A DNA stretch of 21,766 bases from Hungatella sp. UBA3402 (GCA_002358555.1 DEPC01000135.1:1-21766); one strand, 5' to 3'; shown: positions 1-8,425, numbered from the stretch's first letter. The notes: generated by a model from the sequence alone, not told the origin. Program-made: numbers and translations.

Positions 1-2265
1 GGTACGGTAGGTGCCAACAAGAACTCGATTAAGATTATTGGCGACAACACAGATATGTATGCTCAGGCATATTTTGATTATGATTCTAAGAAGTCCGGCG
101 GTGTTACGATGTCTCACCTTCGCTTCGGACATAAGAAGATTAAATCCACCTACCTGATTCATCAGGCTAACTTTGTAGCATGTCACAATCCAGCATATGT
201 ACGCAAGTACAATATGGTACAGGAATTAGTTGACGGCGGAACTTTCCTGCTTAACTGTTCTTGGTCTCCAGAAGAACTCGAAACCCATCTGCCAGGACAG
301 ATGAAGAAATTCATCGCTGACCATAATATCAACCTATATACTATTGATGGTGTTAAGATTGGTATTGAGACTGGCATGGGACCAACCCGTATCAACACCA
401 TTTTACAGTCCGCATTCTTTAAGTTGACTGGAATCATTCCAGAGGAGAAAGCGATTGAACTGATGAAGGATGCTGCTCAGAAGACCTATGGTCGTAAGGG
501 CGAAGATGTTGTTAAGAAGAACTGGGCTGCTATTGATGCAGGTGCTCAGGGTGTTGTAAAGGTAGAAGTTCCAGAAAGCTGGAAGAACTGTGCAGATGAA
601 GGTCTTGACTATAAGGTAGTAACCGAGGGAAGAAAAGATGTTGTTGACTTTGTCAACAATGTACAGACCAAGGTTAGTGCTCAGGAAGGTAATACTCTGC
701 CTGTATCTGCATTTGCTGATTATGTAGATGGAACAACACCTTCTGGCTCCTCCAATTATGAGAAGCGTGGTATTGCTGTCAATGTTCCTGTATGGAATCC
801 AGATAATTGTATTCAATGTAATTTCTGTTCCTATGTATGTCCACATGCAGTTGTTCGTCCAGTTGCTTTGACCGATGATGAGGCTGCAAAGCTTCCAGAG
901 GGAACAAAGACTCTACCACTTACAGGTATGACACAGTACAAGTTTGCAGTGACAATTTCTGCTCTTGACTGTACTGGATGTGGTTCCTGTGCAAATGTAT
1001 GTCCTGGCAAGAAGGGCGAGAAGGCTCTCACCATGGATAAGTTGGCTAACCATTTAGATGAGCAGCCAGTCTTTGATTATGCTCAGACAATTCCAGAGAA
1101 AGCTGATGTAATTGAAAAATTCAAAGAAGCTACTGTAAAGGGAAGTCAGTTCAAGCAGCCTCTGTTAGAGTTCTCAGGCGCATGTGCAGGTTGTGGTGAG
1201 ACTCCTTATGCGAAGCTCATTACTCAGTTGTTCGGCAATAGAATGTATATCGCCAATGCAACAGGATGTTCTTCTATCTGGGGCAACTCCTCACCATCCA
1301 CTCCTTATACTGTAAATGCAAAAGGACAGGGTCCAGCATGGGATAACTCCTTGTTTGAGGATAATGCAGAGTTTGGTTTTGGTATGCTGTTAGCTCAGAA
1401 TGCAATCCGTGACGAGCTGAAAGAAAAGGTTGAGAAAGTAGCTGCTGACGAGAGAGCATCCGAAGAAGTAAAAGCTGCCTGCAAAGAGTGGCTGGATACC
1501 TTTGGAATCGGCGTTCTCAATGGAAGTGCTACCGATAAGCTGGTTGCAGCTTTAGAAGGTATTGATTGTCCAACCTGCAAATATATTGTTGCTAATAAGA
1601 ACTTCCTTGCTAAGAAGTCTCAGTGGATTTTCGGTGGTGACGGATGGGCTTATGATATCGGTTTTGGCGGTGTAGACCATGTACTTGCAAGCGGTAAGGA
1701 TATCAATATCATGGTATTTGATACTGAGGTTTATTCTAACACAGGTGGACAGTCCTCCAAGGCTACCAAGACTGGTGCAGTTGCTCAGTTTGCTGCAGGC
1801 GGAAAAGAGACCAAGAAGAAAGACCTTGCAAGCATTGCAATGTCCTATGGCTATGTATATGTAGCTCAGATTTCTATGGGTGCAGATATGGCTCAGACTG
1901 TAAAAGCGATTGCAGAGGCAGAGGCTTATCCAGGTCCATCTCTGATTTTGGCTTATGCTCCATGTATCAATCATGGTATCAGAAAGGGTATGAGCAAAGC
2001 TCAGACTGAAGAGAAGCTGGCTGTTGAGACTGGTTACTGGAACAACTTCCGCTTCAATCCAGCTGCTGAGAAGAAGTTCACCTTAGACAGCAAGGCTCCA
2101 AAGATGGAAGGATATCAAGACTTCTTAAAGGGCGAAGTTCGTTATGCTTCCCTGGCTATGAAGAATCCTGAAAGAGCAGCAACTCTATTCGCAAGGAATG
2201 AGGCTGAGGCTAAGGAAAGATATGAGTATCTGTCCAAGCTGGTTACTCTTTATGGAAATGAATAA
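1..2265 (+). CDS. nifJ: Pyruvate:ferredoxin (flavodoxin) oxidoreductase, 5'-truncated by window edge
   Basis: This enzyme oxidatively decarboxylates pyruvate to acetyl-CoA and CO2 and reduces ferredoxin; it is cytoplasmic and central to clostridial fermentation. The reading frame is open from base 1 (GTVGANKNSIKIIGDNTD, typical of the family), so the ATG at 55 is internal. About 754 residues are present and roughly 420 N-terminal residues lie upstream, given the usual length near 1,170. Visible in order: end of the pyrimidine-binding/CoA region; a ferredoxin-like domain with two 4Fe-4S motifs (CIQCNFCSYVCP and CTGCGSCANVCP); then the TPP domain with CAGCGETPYAKL, the cluster cysteine in NATGCSSIWG, the GDGWAYDIGFGG diphosphate motif, and the late conserved cysteine in YAPCINHG. 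The gene is GC-richer than its neighbours, as expected for a highly expressed gene. Identity is very secure. Confidence 0.97.
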   Translation, partial: GTVGANKNSIKIIGDNTDMYAQAYFDYDSKKSGGVTMSHLRFGHKKIKSTYLIHQANFVACHNPAYVRKYNMVQELVDGGTFLLNCSWSPEELETHLPGQMKKFIADHNINLYTIDGVKIGIETGMGPTRINTILQSAFFKLTGIIPEEKAIELMKDAAQKTYGRKGEDVVKKNWAAIDAGAQGVVKVEVPESWKNCADEGLDYKVVTEGRKDVVDFVNNVQTKVSAQEGNTLPVSAFADYVDGTTPSGSSNYEKRGIAVNVPVWNPDNCIQCNFCSYVCPHAVVRPVALTDDEAAKLPEGTKTLPLTGMTQYKFAVTISALDCTGCGSCANVCPGKKGEKALTMDKLANHLDEQPVFDYAQTIPEKADVIEKFKEATVKGSQFKQPLLEFSGACAGCGETPYAKLITQLFGNRMYIANATGCSSIWGNSSPSTPYTVNAKGQGPAWDNSLFEDNAEFGFGMLLAQNAIRDELKEKVEKVAADERASEEVKAACKEWLDTFGIGVLNGSATDKLVAALEGIDCPTCKYIVANKNFLAKKSQWIFGGDGWAYDIGFGGVDHVLASGKDINIMVFDTEVYSNTGGQSSKATKTGAVAQFAAGGKETKKKDLASIAMSYGYVYVAQISMGADMAQTVKAIAEAEAYPGPSLILAYAPCINHGIRKGMSKAQTEEKLAVETGYWNNFRFNPAAEKKFTLDSKAPKMEGYQDFLKGEVRYASLAMKNPERAATLFARNEAEAKERYEYLSKLVTLYGNE

Positions 2266-2298
2266 TTGTTAGAAAAAACTAATATCTAAAAAATTTTC

Positions 2299-2343
2299 AC
2301 AGGCTCACCAAGTCGCTAGATAGCAGCTGGTGAGCCTGTTTTT
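2299..2343. terminator. Bidirectional intrinsic terminator between nifJ and the AraC gene
   Basis: A perfect 12-bp stem (ACAGGCTCACCA at 2299-2310 with TGGTGAGCCTGT at 2328-2339) is followed by TTTT on the + strand. On the - strand the same stem is followed by a run of T after GAAAA. It sits between two convergent genes and can end both transcripts. Confidence 0.9.
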
Positions 2344-2365
2344 GTGCCTATGCACTATTTGCTAT

Positions 2366-3220
2366 TCAGATGGAAATTTTATTTGAAGTATGTCGAAGCT
2401 CAGAAGGGGTATGATGGTATAGCTGCTTAAAAGAACGATTAAACAACTTCTGATTCGTAAACCCATTGGCCTCCATGATAGTCCCAATAGGAGATTCTGT
2501 ATACTGTAGGTCATGGTATACATGTGAAAGACGCACTTCATTTACATAATCTAAAAAGGACATTCCCATATTTTTTTTGAAAAAGCGGCAAAAATACTCT
2601 CTGCCTAGTCCTATATGACTGGCAGCTTGAGCAAGAGAGATGGGGTCTCGAAAATGTTCTTGAACATAAGTAATGATGCTGCGAATGCGTTCCATAGTTA
2701 AAATATCCATATCTGTATCAGAAGCTACAGCATATTCTGAGAAATGACGAAGCAGATGAGCTAGTACCTGAAGAACAATACCTTCTGCTTCAATGACATA
2801 GGCAGGTTCATCTCGGATATAAAGGCGAGTCAAGTCTTCCAATAATTCGCAAATTTTGCGGTATTGGGAGAAATTCTTATCATTCACCATGTCTGGAGAA
2901 CAATGAATTTTGTAAAGAGCAATATCAGGAAGGTAAGTTTCTAAACTCTTACGTAGCACATGGATTTCAAGAAACATGGCAGTTCGGTCATAGGAATAAG
3001 TACTGTGCACTTTGGCGGGCCTAATTACAGTTAGATGTTTTTTATTTACCTGATATTTCTTTCCTTCAATACTTATATCCATGATTCCATTTAAGGGATA
3101 TAGAATTTCCAGTTCCTCATGCCAATGCATAGGGTGGTATCCTCCAGGAGTTGTGATAAATGCCATATGGATTCCCAAAGGACTTAAATACTGTATGGTT
3201 TCATAGAGAGGTTTTTCCAT
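2366..3220 (-). CDS. AraC-family transcriptional regulator with cupin sensor domain
   Basis: This is a 284-aa DNA-binding regulator. The N-terminal part (about residues 1-100) has a cupin-like pattern (HPMHWHEELEILYPLNG, then HLTVIRPAKVH) typical of AraC proteins that bind a small ligand, often a sugar. The C-terminal part (about 178-280) has the two helix-turn-helix units of the AraC family (SLAQAASHIGLGREYFCRFFKK and PIGTIMEANGFTNQKLFNRSFKQ). Length is normal for the family. The start has AAAGGA 9 nt upstream and a good promoter about 130 bp upstream. No sugar-catabolic gene is adjacent, and nifJ is convergent and unlikely to be the target. The divergent 51-aa ORF is the nearest possible target. 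The ligand cannot be told from the sequence. Confidence 0.93.
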   Translation of the reverse strand: MEKPLYETIQYLSPLGIHMAFITTPGGYHPMHWHEELEILYPLNGIMDISIEGKKYQVNKKHLTVIRPAKVHSTYSYDRTAMFLEIHVLRKSLETYLPDIALYKIHCSPDMVNDKNFSQYRKICELLEDLTRLYIRDEPAYVIEAEGIVLQVLAHLLRHFSEYAVASDTDMDILTMERIRSIITYVQEHFRDPISLAQAASHIGLGREYFCRFFKKNMGMSFLDYVNEVRLSHVYHDLQYTESPIGTIMEANGFTNQKLFNRSFKQLYHHTPSELRHTSNKISI

Positions 3221-3350
3221 AATTAATATTCCTTTTTGTGATAATGTTAGTTAGATAAAGCTGAGGAAGCTTAAAAACTGCTTTCTAGCAGATATATGTC
3301 ACAATCGGCTCAATATTTGTAGTCAGAAGTAACAGTTTTAACAAAATAAA

Positions 3351-3379
3351 ATTGTAGAGTATTTTTCTAAAAAAGTCAA
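3351..3379 (-). promoter_or_regulatory. Sigma-A promoter for the AraC gene
   Basis: On the - strand, TTGACT (-35, 3374-3379) and TACAAT (-10, 3351-3356) are separated by exactly 17 bp. Predicted transcription start is near 3344, giving a 5' UTR of about 125 nt. Confidence 0.75.
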
Positions 3380-3400
3380 TATCGCCTTAAAAAAAGTCAA
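3371..3400. repeat. Two direct repeats AAAAGTCAA spaced by 21 bp
   Basis: AAAAGTCAA occurs at 3371-3379 and 3392-3400, a 21-bp period (two helical turns), with similar A-rich 5' flanks. The first copy overlaps the -35 box of the AraC promoter. This is the geometry AraC proteins use for tandem half-sites, so it may be an autoregulatory site; the binding is inference. Confidence 0.4.
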
Positions 3401-3490
3401 ATATAATCCTATAACTATACAAATATTTTCGGTAAAATGGTATCTACAGAAAAGAAATAACAACCTTAATCAGTAAAGGAGGTATCAGTT

Positions 3491-3646
3491 ATGAGTATGG
3501 TTGTATGGAAAGAAAGAATTGCACAGTATTTGAAAGAACATGGTTCAGAAATTATATCTAGTCTTACTTGCGTGAATGGAAGCGACATCACATATGAAAA
3601 CTATCGTCTGTTTAGGGAAGAAATGGGACGAGAGACACAGAACTAA
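3491..3646 (+). CDS. Small hypothetical protein, 51 aa
   Basis: This is a short ORF with a near-ideal ribosome site (AAAGGAGG, 8 nt before the ATG). I do not recognise the protein. It is mostly polar, with a short amphipathic N-terminal stretch (WKERIAQYLKEHG), one cysteine, no membrane segment and an acidic/basic C-terminal end (FREEMGRETQN). A TATAAT at 3402-3407 lacks a clear -35. It is divergent from the AraC gene and is followed by a long hairpin. It could be a genuine small protein, an AraC target, or the intact head of a decayed gene. The ribosome site is the main support. Confidence 0.5.
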   Translation: MSMVVWKERIAQYLKEHGSEIISSLTCVNGSDITYENYRLFREEMGRETQN

Positions 3647-3673
3647 AAATGTATTGCTCTTTTTCAGCATACA
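3646..3673 (-). terminator. Possible terminator for the hybrid kinase gene
   Basis: On the - strand ATGTAT-GCT pairs with AGC-(A)-ATACAT around a GAAAAAG loop and is followed by TTTTT. The stem is AT-rich with one bulge, so it is weak. It lies about 120 nt past the kinase stop codon, beyond the large hairpin. Confidence 0.4.
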
Positions 3674-3751
3674 TCAGATAGGGATGACTTCTGCCATTAG
3701 GCGGTGAGCAGCTTGCTTGTATCCGTGGCAGGAGTCAATCCCTTGTCTGAT
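3673..3751. other. Long imperfect hairpin of about 79 nt, function unknown
   Basis: ATCAGA (3673) pairs with TCTGAT (ending 3751), AGGGA pairs with TCCCT, and GACTTCTGCCA pairs with TGGCAGGAGTC with a single G-T pair. This gives about 22 paired positions broken by small internal loops. The 29-nt apical part can form a further small stem (AGCA/TGCT). No T-tract follows on either strand, so it is not a simple terminator. It could be a 3' UTR structure of the 51-aa ORF (+) or of the kinase mRNA (-), or a mobile-element relic. Confidence 0.45.
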
Positions 3752-3790
3752 AATAGTCTATTGTAGTGATATACTTTTTAGAAGCAATTC

Positions 3791-6631
3791 TTATAGAAGT
3801 ATCTTTTTTAGAATAGTAAATAAATAATCCGTATCTATGGGTTTAGAAATAAAATCCGTCATGCTTGACCGTAATGCTTTTTGTTTATCCTCCTCAAAGG
3901 CATTTGCTGTCATAGCTAAAATAGGAATAGAAGATAAATGCTTATTTTCCAATTTACGAATAGCTTCTGTTGCTTCATATCCATTCATTACAGGCATCTG
4001 TATATCCATAAGTACTATTTTATAATATCCAGGTGAAGATTTAGAAATCATATCCACTGCTATTTGTCCATTATTTGCAACTTCAACGATATATCCTTCA
4101 TCTTCTAAGATTGCAACTGCTATCTCTTGATTTAGCTCATTGTCTTCTACTAACAGGATTCTACAATCAGAAAGATTTAATGTGTTTTTATCGACAGTAT
4201 TGGTATTTTTTTGTGTAGATTTTTCTTTTTCTGCTGCTTCTGGATGTCCTTTAATATCTTCTTCTATTAGTTCATCTACGTCATTCGTATTTTCGTCAGA
4301 AGATGTATTTAAGTCTTCTAAATTGGTACAAATACGAAAAATAAAAGAAATAATAAATTCGCTGCCTTTTCCCTCAACACTTTTTACTTCAATGATGCCA
4401 TTCATATTATCTACAATATTTTTGGTAATTGAGAGGCCTAAACCTGTACCAGATATACCACTCATAGTAGTATTCTTTTCTCTTTCAAATGGTTCAAAAA
4501 TATGATTCAAGAATTCTTGGCTCATCCCTATGCCATTATCTTTTATTCTAAACTCATAATTTCCATAATCATCTTTATCTAAAATATCTTCAGAAACTGT
4601 AAAGTCAATCTTACCGCCTTTATTTGTATATTTAATTGCATTAGATAATAAATTAAAGAATATTTGTTTAAGCCTCAGTTTGTCATAATATACCTTATCA
4701 TGTTCTAAATGGTTTATATAGGTAGTTAAAGTCAAATCTTTTTCTTTTAGTTCTTCTTTAAAAGAATTCTCTAAATTATTAACCAAATGTGTTAAACTAT
4801 TAGGTGTGTCATGAATTTTTATTTTTCCACTTTCTATGTAACTCATATCTAATATATTGTTTAGAAGATTAAGCATATAGGTGCCAGAAGACTTAATTTT
4901 CAGTAAATAGTCCATAACCCTATTTATATCATCTTTATTATTTAATGCTAAAGAAGTAAATCCTAGAATAGCATTCATTGGTGTCCTGATATCATGGGAC
5001 ATATTAGACAAAAAAGTGGTTTTAGCCTCATTTGCCTTTTGAACTTGTTCTAGCATCTCCTCTAAAGCTTTTTTCTGTTCCATTTCCGAACGTATTTCTT
5101 CATCTACACACCGAAATCCTATCACTATATTATATCCACCATCTAAATCCTTGATAGATATAAGCTTAATTTGATAGTACAATAGCTTTCCATTTATATT
5201 AACACGATAAGTCACATAATGCGAAGCTTCATGTTTTAAAATCTCCTTAATATTTTTTAATTGAAAGAACTCTTTTAAAGCATTCTTATCCTCATCGCAT
5301 ACAAATTTATCTATATAATGTCTCATACTTTCTTCAAGCAAAATATTTCCATTGAAGATATCTCCAAATCTGTCTTTATGCAATTCATTAATCTGTATCG
5401 TTTTTCCTAAACCTTTTCGCGTTCCAAAATAACAAACTAAATCATAACCAACACTCAGAGCTTGTATCATATAGGAATATTGTCTCTTTTCCTTATTCTC
5501 TTGTACCTTTTGAAATGTACAATCTAATAAAAAGCGTTGATATAAATATTCTCCATTTTCCTTCAATAACTTAATATTTCCCATAACATACACTAATTTG
5601 CCATCTTTATGTCTTACTTTATATTCAACGCTAACACTATCTCCTTCTCTTTGTAAGCTACTAATCGCATTATAGAGTTTAGTTTTATCCTCTTCTACAA
5701 CTGACATGGATACAGAATGAAATCCATCTTGCAGCAGAGCCTCTTTTGTTGCATATCCTAAAATATTAAGCGCTGCCTCATTGATACTCATAACCGTTTT
5801 TCCATCCATGGAATGTCTTATAACGCCACAATCAAGTGTAGTAAACACCTTTTCTAAAGTTTCACTTCTCTTGATTAAATCCTTTCTATATAACTGTTCT
5901 TTTGTTACATCTATAGCAACTCCCACAGTTCCCATAACACTTCCATCTATATCATATAGAGGCGCCTTATACACATCAAACTCTTTTTCTCCCTCACCTG
6001 TTCGGATAAATTCTTTCGTACTTAATGCTTTTCTATGAAGCATTACTTCTTCCTCAGAAGCAATACAGGCAGGGTCATCTTCATCTACTCCCCAAATAAA
6101 AGCATGTCGTTTACCCTCAATTTGCTGTTTGCTTTTATTTACGATATTGCAAAAACTATTATTTACCTTCTCATGTACTCCATCTTTATTTTTAAACCAT
6201 ACTAAATTAGGTGTGGTATCAATAGCAGCTTCCAAGTATTGTGTACTTTGCCAAAAATCCTTTGATAATTTATAGCTTTCTTGCCATCTTCTAAATCTAA
6301 ATTCTATCTCCTGTTCCAACATAGGTATTAGCCAAATATCCTTTATTTTCCAGATATTTTCTCCTAAACTAATAATACCTTCTTGATTTGTTAAAACGAT
6401 TAATTGAGATGTCTCTTTTTTATTTGATAATACCTGACTTAATAGTTTAGTTGTATCAACATTTACCAAATTCAATATAATAACATTAGTATTTAATAGT
6501 TTTGATACTTCTACATTTGAACTTTCCTCAAATTTATGTCTAAACTTATCTAATGGTGCCATTTTTTTAACGATTTCTAACTCATTACATCTGTTACCAA
6601 TTAAATAGAAATTTATATCACGATGGTACAT
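3791..6631 (-). CDS. Cytoplasmic PAS-domain hybrid sensor histidine kinase / response regulator
   Basis: This 946-aa sensor kinase has no membrane segment, so it senses an intracellular signal. Domains: residues 1-125 resemble a receiver fold (NVIILNLVNVD, SQLIVLTNQ) but lack the phospho-acceptor pattern; PAS 1 about 131-245; PAS 2 about 260-375; a third PAS-like block about 385-510; a short coiled linker; HisKA with FLSNMSHDIRTPMNAILG (phospho-acceptor His546); HATPase with LLSNAIKYTN, DNGIGM and GTGLGLS; an acidic, Asn/Thr-rich linker; and a C-terminal receiver about 828-946 with VEDNELNQ, Asp876 in VLMDIQMP and the FISKPID lysine. The start has GGGGAGG 9 nt upstream. No HPt or separate output protein is encoded nearby, so the phosphorelay partner is elsewhere. 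The gene is notably AT-rich. Confidence 0.93.
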   Translation of the reverse strand: MYHRDINFYLIGNRCNELEIVKKMAPLDKFRHKFEESSNVEVSKLLNTNVIILNLVNVDTTKLLSQVLSNKKETSQLIVLTNQEGIISLGENIWKIKDIWLIPMLEQEIEFRFRRWQESYKLSKDFWQSTQYLEAAIDTTPNLVWFKNKDGVHEKVNNSFCNIVNKSKQQIEGKRHAFIWGVDEDDPACIASEEEVMLHRKALSTKEFIRTGEGEKEFDVYKAPLYDIDGSVMGTVGVAIDVTKEQLYRKDLIKRSETLEKVFTTLDCGVIRHSMDGKTVMSINEAALNILGYATKEALLQDGFHSVSMSVVEEDKTKLYNAISSLQREGDSVSVEYKVRHKDGKLVYVMGNIKLLKENGEYLYQRFLLDCTFQKVQENKEKRQYSYMIQALSVGYDLVCYFGTRKGLGKTIQINELHKDRFGDIFNGNILLEESMRHYIDKFVCDEDKNALKEFFQLKNIKEILKHEASHYVTYRVNINGKLLYYQIKLISIKDLDGGYNIVIGFRCVDEEIRSEMEQKKALEEMLEQVQKANEAKTTFLSNMSHDIRTPMNAILGFTSLALNNKDDINRVMDYLLKIKSSGTYMLNLLNNILDMSYIESGKIKIHDTPNSLTHLVNNLENSFKEELKEKDLTLTTYINHLEHDKVYYDKLRLKQIFFNLLSNAIKYTNKGGKIDFTVSEDILDKDDYGNYEFRIKDNGIGMSQEFLNHIFEPFEREKNTTMSGISGTGLGLSITKNIVDNMNGIIEVKSVEGKGSEFIISFIFRICTNLEDLNTSSDENTNDVDELIEEDIKGHPEAAEKEKSTQKNTNTVDKNTLNLSDCRILLVEDNELNQEIAVAILEDEGYIVEVANNGQIAVDMISKSSPGYYKIVLMDIQMPVMNGYEATEAIRKLENKHLSSIPILAMTANAFEEDKQKALRSSMTDFISKPIDTDYLFTILKKILL

Positions 6632-6752
6632 CTGAAATTACCTCCCCCATATTCTAGTTATATATTGTGTACCTCATAAGTTGTAATATAATAGTATTAA
6701 ATAAAGGTTTTGCTATATAACCATAACATAAATCACATCACTTTACAACTTT

Positions 6753-6821
6753 TTAACACAAAAATGCTTTTTTCGATAAGTCTTTTTTACGCTTCTCCAC
6801 AATAGTTTCTTCTCTTGACAT
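6753..6821 (-). CDS. Possible 22-aa peptide ORF between GGDEF and kinase genes
   Basis: A 22-codon frame (MSREETIVEKRKK... ending AFLC) starts with ATG at 6821, and AGGAGG lies 9 nt upstream. That ribosome site sits inside the 3' arm of the upstream terminator hairpin. The peptide is very basic. It could be a true leader or small peptide of the kinase transcript, a remnant of a lost gene, or chance. Confidence 0.2.
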   Translation of the reverse strand: MSREETIVEKRKKDLSKKAFLC

Positions 6822-6824
6822 AAC

Positions 6825-6868
6825 AAAAAGCCTCCTATGGTTTTTTATTTTACCATAGAAAGCTTTTT
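6825..6868 (-). terminator. Intrinsic terminator after the GGDEF gene
   Basis: On the - strand AAAAAGC pairs with GCTTTTT and CTATGGT pairs with ACCATAG, with a 3-nt internal loop on each side and a 10-nt A/T loop. GCTTTTTG provides the T-tract. It lies about 50 nt past the GGDEF stop codon. Confidence 0.8.
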
Positions 6869-6916
6869 ATAGAATATTTTCAAACATTCATTTATATAAT
6901 ATAGGTTATGTATCTA

Positions 6917-8305
6917 TTAAGCACTTAGCTCTTCAAGAGCAGATGCCTTCACGACGTAACAGGCTCTGCCATTTTCCTTTGCTTTGTATAACATATTATC
7001 TGTTTCTGTTAATAAATATTTTACATTCTGTGGGAAAACGAATTGGTATGCACCTATACTGCAGCTTGTCTTTTTGTCAGGCAGTATATCAGAGATAATT
7101 TTAAGAAATTGTTCTAGTCGTTGTTTCAGCTCTTGCTCTGATATTGGTTGTTCAATAATAATAGCAAATTCATCTCCACCGATTCTTCCTACTTTGCCAT
7201 CACTTCCAAAAATATCTTGTAGATTCTTTGCAATCTCTTTTAAGACTTTATCTCCAATGGAATGTCCAAAAGTATCATTGATTGTCTTAAAATAATCCAC
7301 ATCTACAAATAAAAACCAGCCTGTTTTTTTCAAATCTATCCCATTTTCTTTCTGCGCTTTGTCACAATGATAAAGAAACATCCTTCTTCCCATGATACCA
7401 GTTAGTTCATCCATTTCTCCCCTATACTCTTTATATGCCATATATTTGTAAATAGAAATCAATGAAATGATAGAAATAACATTTAACGACAGAGAAGCAA
7501 TCAAAAATTGTATCTGCAAATGCAACAAATCAGAAGAAATGGTATCAGATACCATTACACCATGTTGTTCCAACATATAAGATTCTCTTTCAGAAAAATA
7601 ACTTGCTGCCAAAATTGCCATACATAACATAAAGAACTCAAATGTAACAAAAAACAAATTCATCTTTTCAGACAAATAAGGATTGTTAATTGACTGGTCA
7701 ATCGAGAACTTAATATTTTGTATCGTATCACTTTGATAAATTCCCCACAGTAATTCAACGATTATTACACAAATTAATGCAAAGACTGCATCATCCCAAT
7801 CCCACTGAAATGCCGAATTATAATGATAGCCAAGCTTTGGAAATAAAATCCCCATTGTAGTATAAACTAACAGGGAATGTATCTTGGGTGCAACTGCAGA
7901 AATCACTCCTACCCATAAACGATAGTACTTTCTTTTTTTAGCAAATATAAACGCAATTCCAATCAAAAACCCAAACAATGCCCTTGCTCCAATACTCAGT
8001 AAAAGGCTGTTAACTGGAGAGTCACTTAAAAATGGAGAAAACACGGCATCTGCTGGCATAACATAAAAAGCAGATGCCTTATACATACTGGCGATCCCAA
8101 AGATAATCCCAACGATGATAGCATGTACAGGACCAAAAAGGCAACCTGCGACTAAAATTGGAAGATATGCTATTGTAACAGAAATAGGAGGTATATGGAT
8201 ATACCCCAAAAAAGTAAATGACATTAAAAGTTCAATTGCAATTAGAATACCTAAAAAATAACGGTCAAAACAGGAATCCCCCCATATTTTTTTTGCTATT
8301 TTCAT
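6917..8305 (-). CDS. Membrane diguanylate cyclase with ECF S-component-like N-terminal domain
   Basis: Predicted to make the second messenger c-di-GMP from two GTP at the membrane. The start is placed at the ATG at 8305 (462 aa) because GGAGAGGG lies 7 nt upstream; the ATG at 8338 has no ribosome site. Residues about 17-190 are a hydrophobic bundle whose pattern (PISVTIAYLPILVAGCLFGP, then AIIVGIIFGIASM) resembles substrate-binding S components of ECF vitamin transporters. Two more membrane helices follow at about 217-237 and 265-287. The GGDEF domain covers about 298-460, with DELTG, metal-binding FVDVDYFK, an intact GGDEF at 376-380, and SIGAY. The RxxD inhibitory site is absent at the usual place. 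No EAL domain is present. It is divergent from the acyltransferase pair. The S-component resemblance is read by eye and is less certain than the cyclase call. Confidence 0.9.
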   Translation of the reverse strand: MKIAKKIWGDSCFDRYFLGILIAIELLMSFTFLGYIHIPPISVTIAYLPILVAGCLFGPVHAIIVGIIFGIASMYKASAFYVMPADAVFSPFLSDSPVNSLLLSIGARALFGFLIGIAFIFAKKRKYYRLWVGVISAVAPKIHSLLVYTTMGILFPKLGYHYNSAFQWDWDDAVFALICVIIVELLWGIYQSDTIQNIKFSIDQSINNPYLSEKMNLFFVTFEFFMLCMAILAASYFSERESYMLEQHGVMVSDTISSDLLHLQIQFLIASLSLNVISIISLISIYKYMAYKEYRGEMDELTGIMGRRMFLYHCDKAQKENGIDLKKTGWFLFVDVDYFKTINDTFGHSIGDKVLKEIAKNLQDIFGSDGKVGRIGGDEFAIIIEQPISEQELKQRLEQFLKIISDILPDKKTSCSIGAYQFVFPQNVKYLLTETDNMLYKAKENGRACYVVKASALEELSA

Positions 8306-8396
8306 CAAATATCCCTCTCCAATCCTAAATACCAACATATTTTAGTACTATTACGTTTTTATCATGTTATCATTCAGTCAAATTTATATCCTGTCA

Positions 8397-8425
8397 TTTA
8401 TAACCTATTTTAAATAAAAAGTCAA
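8397..8425 (-). promoter_or_regulatory. Sigma-A promoter for the GGDEF gene
   Basis: On the - strand TTGACT (8420-8425), a 17-bp spacer and TATAAA (8397-8402). The transcript would start near 8390, giving an untranslated leader of about 85 nt. No c-di-GMP riboswitch is recognisable in it. Confidence 0.7.

Noticed and set aside
403..846. 147-aa open frame on the - strand inside nifJ
   Set aside because: Antisense to a strongly conserved gene, with no ribosome site and no recognisable domain; a shadow frame.
3673..3751. Integron attC site or retron RNA
   Set aside because: The hairpin shape suggested it, but there is no integrase or reverse transcriptase gene and the attC consensus ends are absent.
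4140..4505. 121-aa + strand frame inside the kinase gene
   Set aside because: Ser/Phe-rich translation typical of the reverse strand of AT-rich coding DNA; no ribosome site.
8306..8338. 11-residue N-terminal extension of the GGDEF protein
   Set aside because: The upstream ATG lacks a ribosome site, while GGAGAGGG precedes the ATG at 8305.
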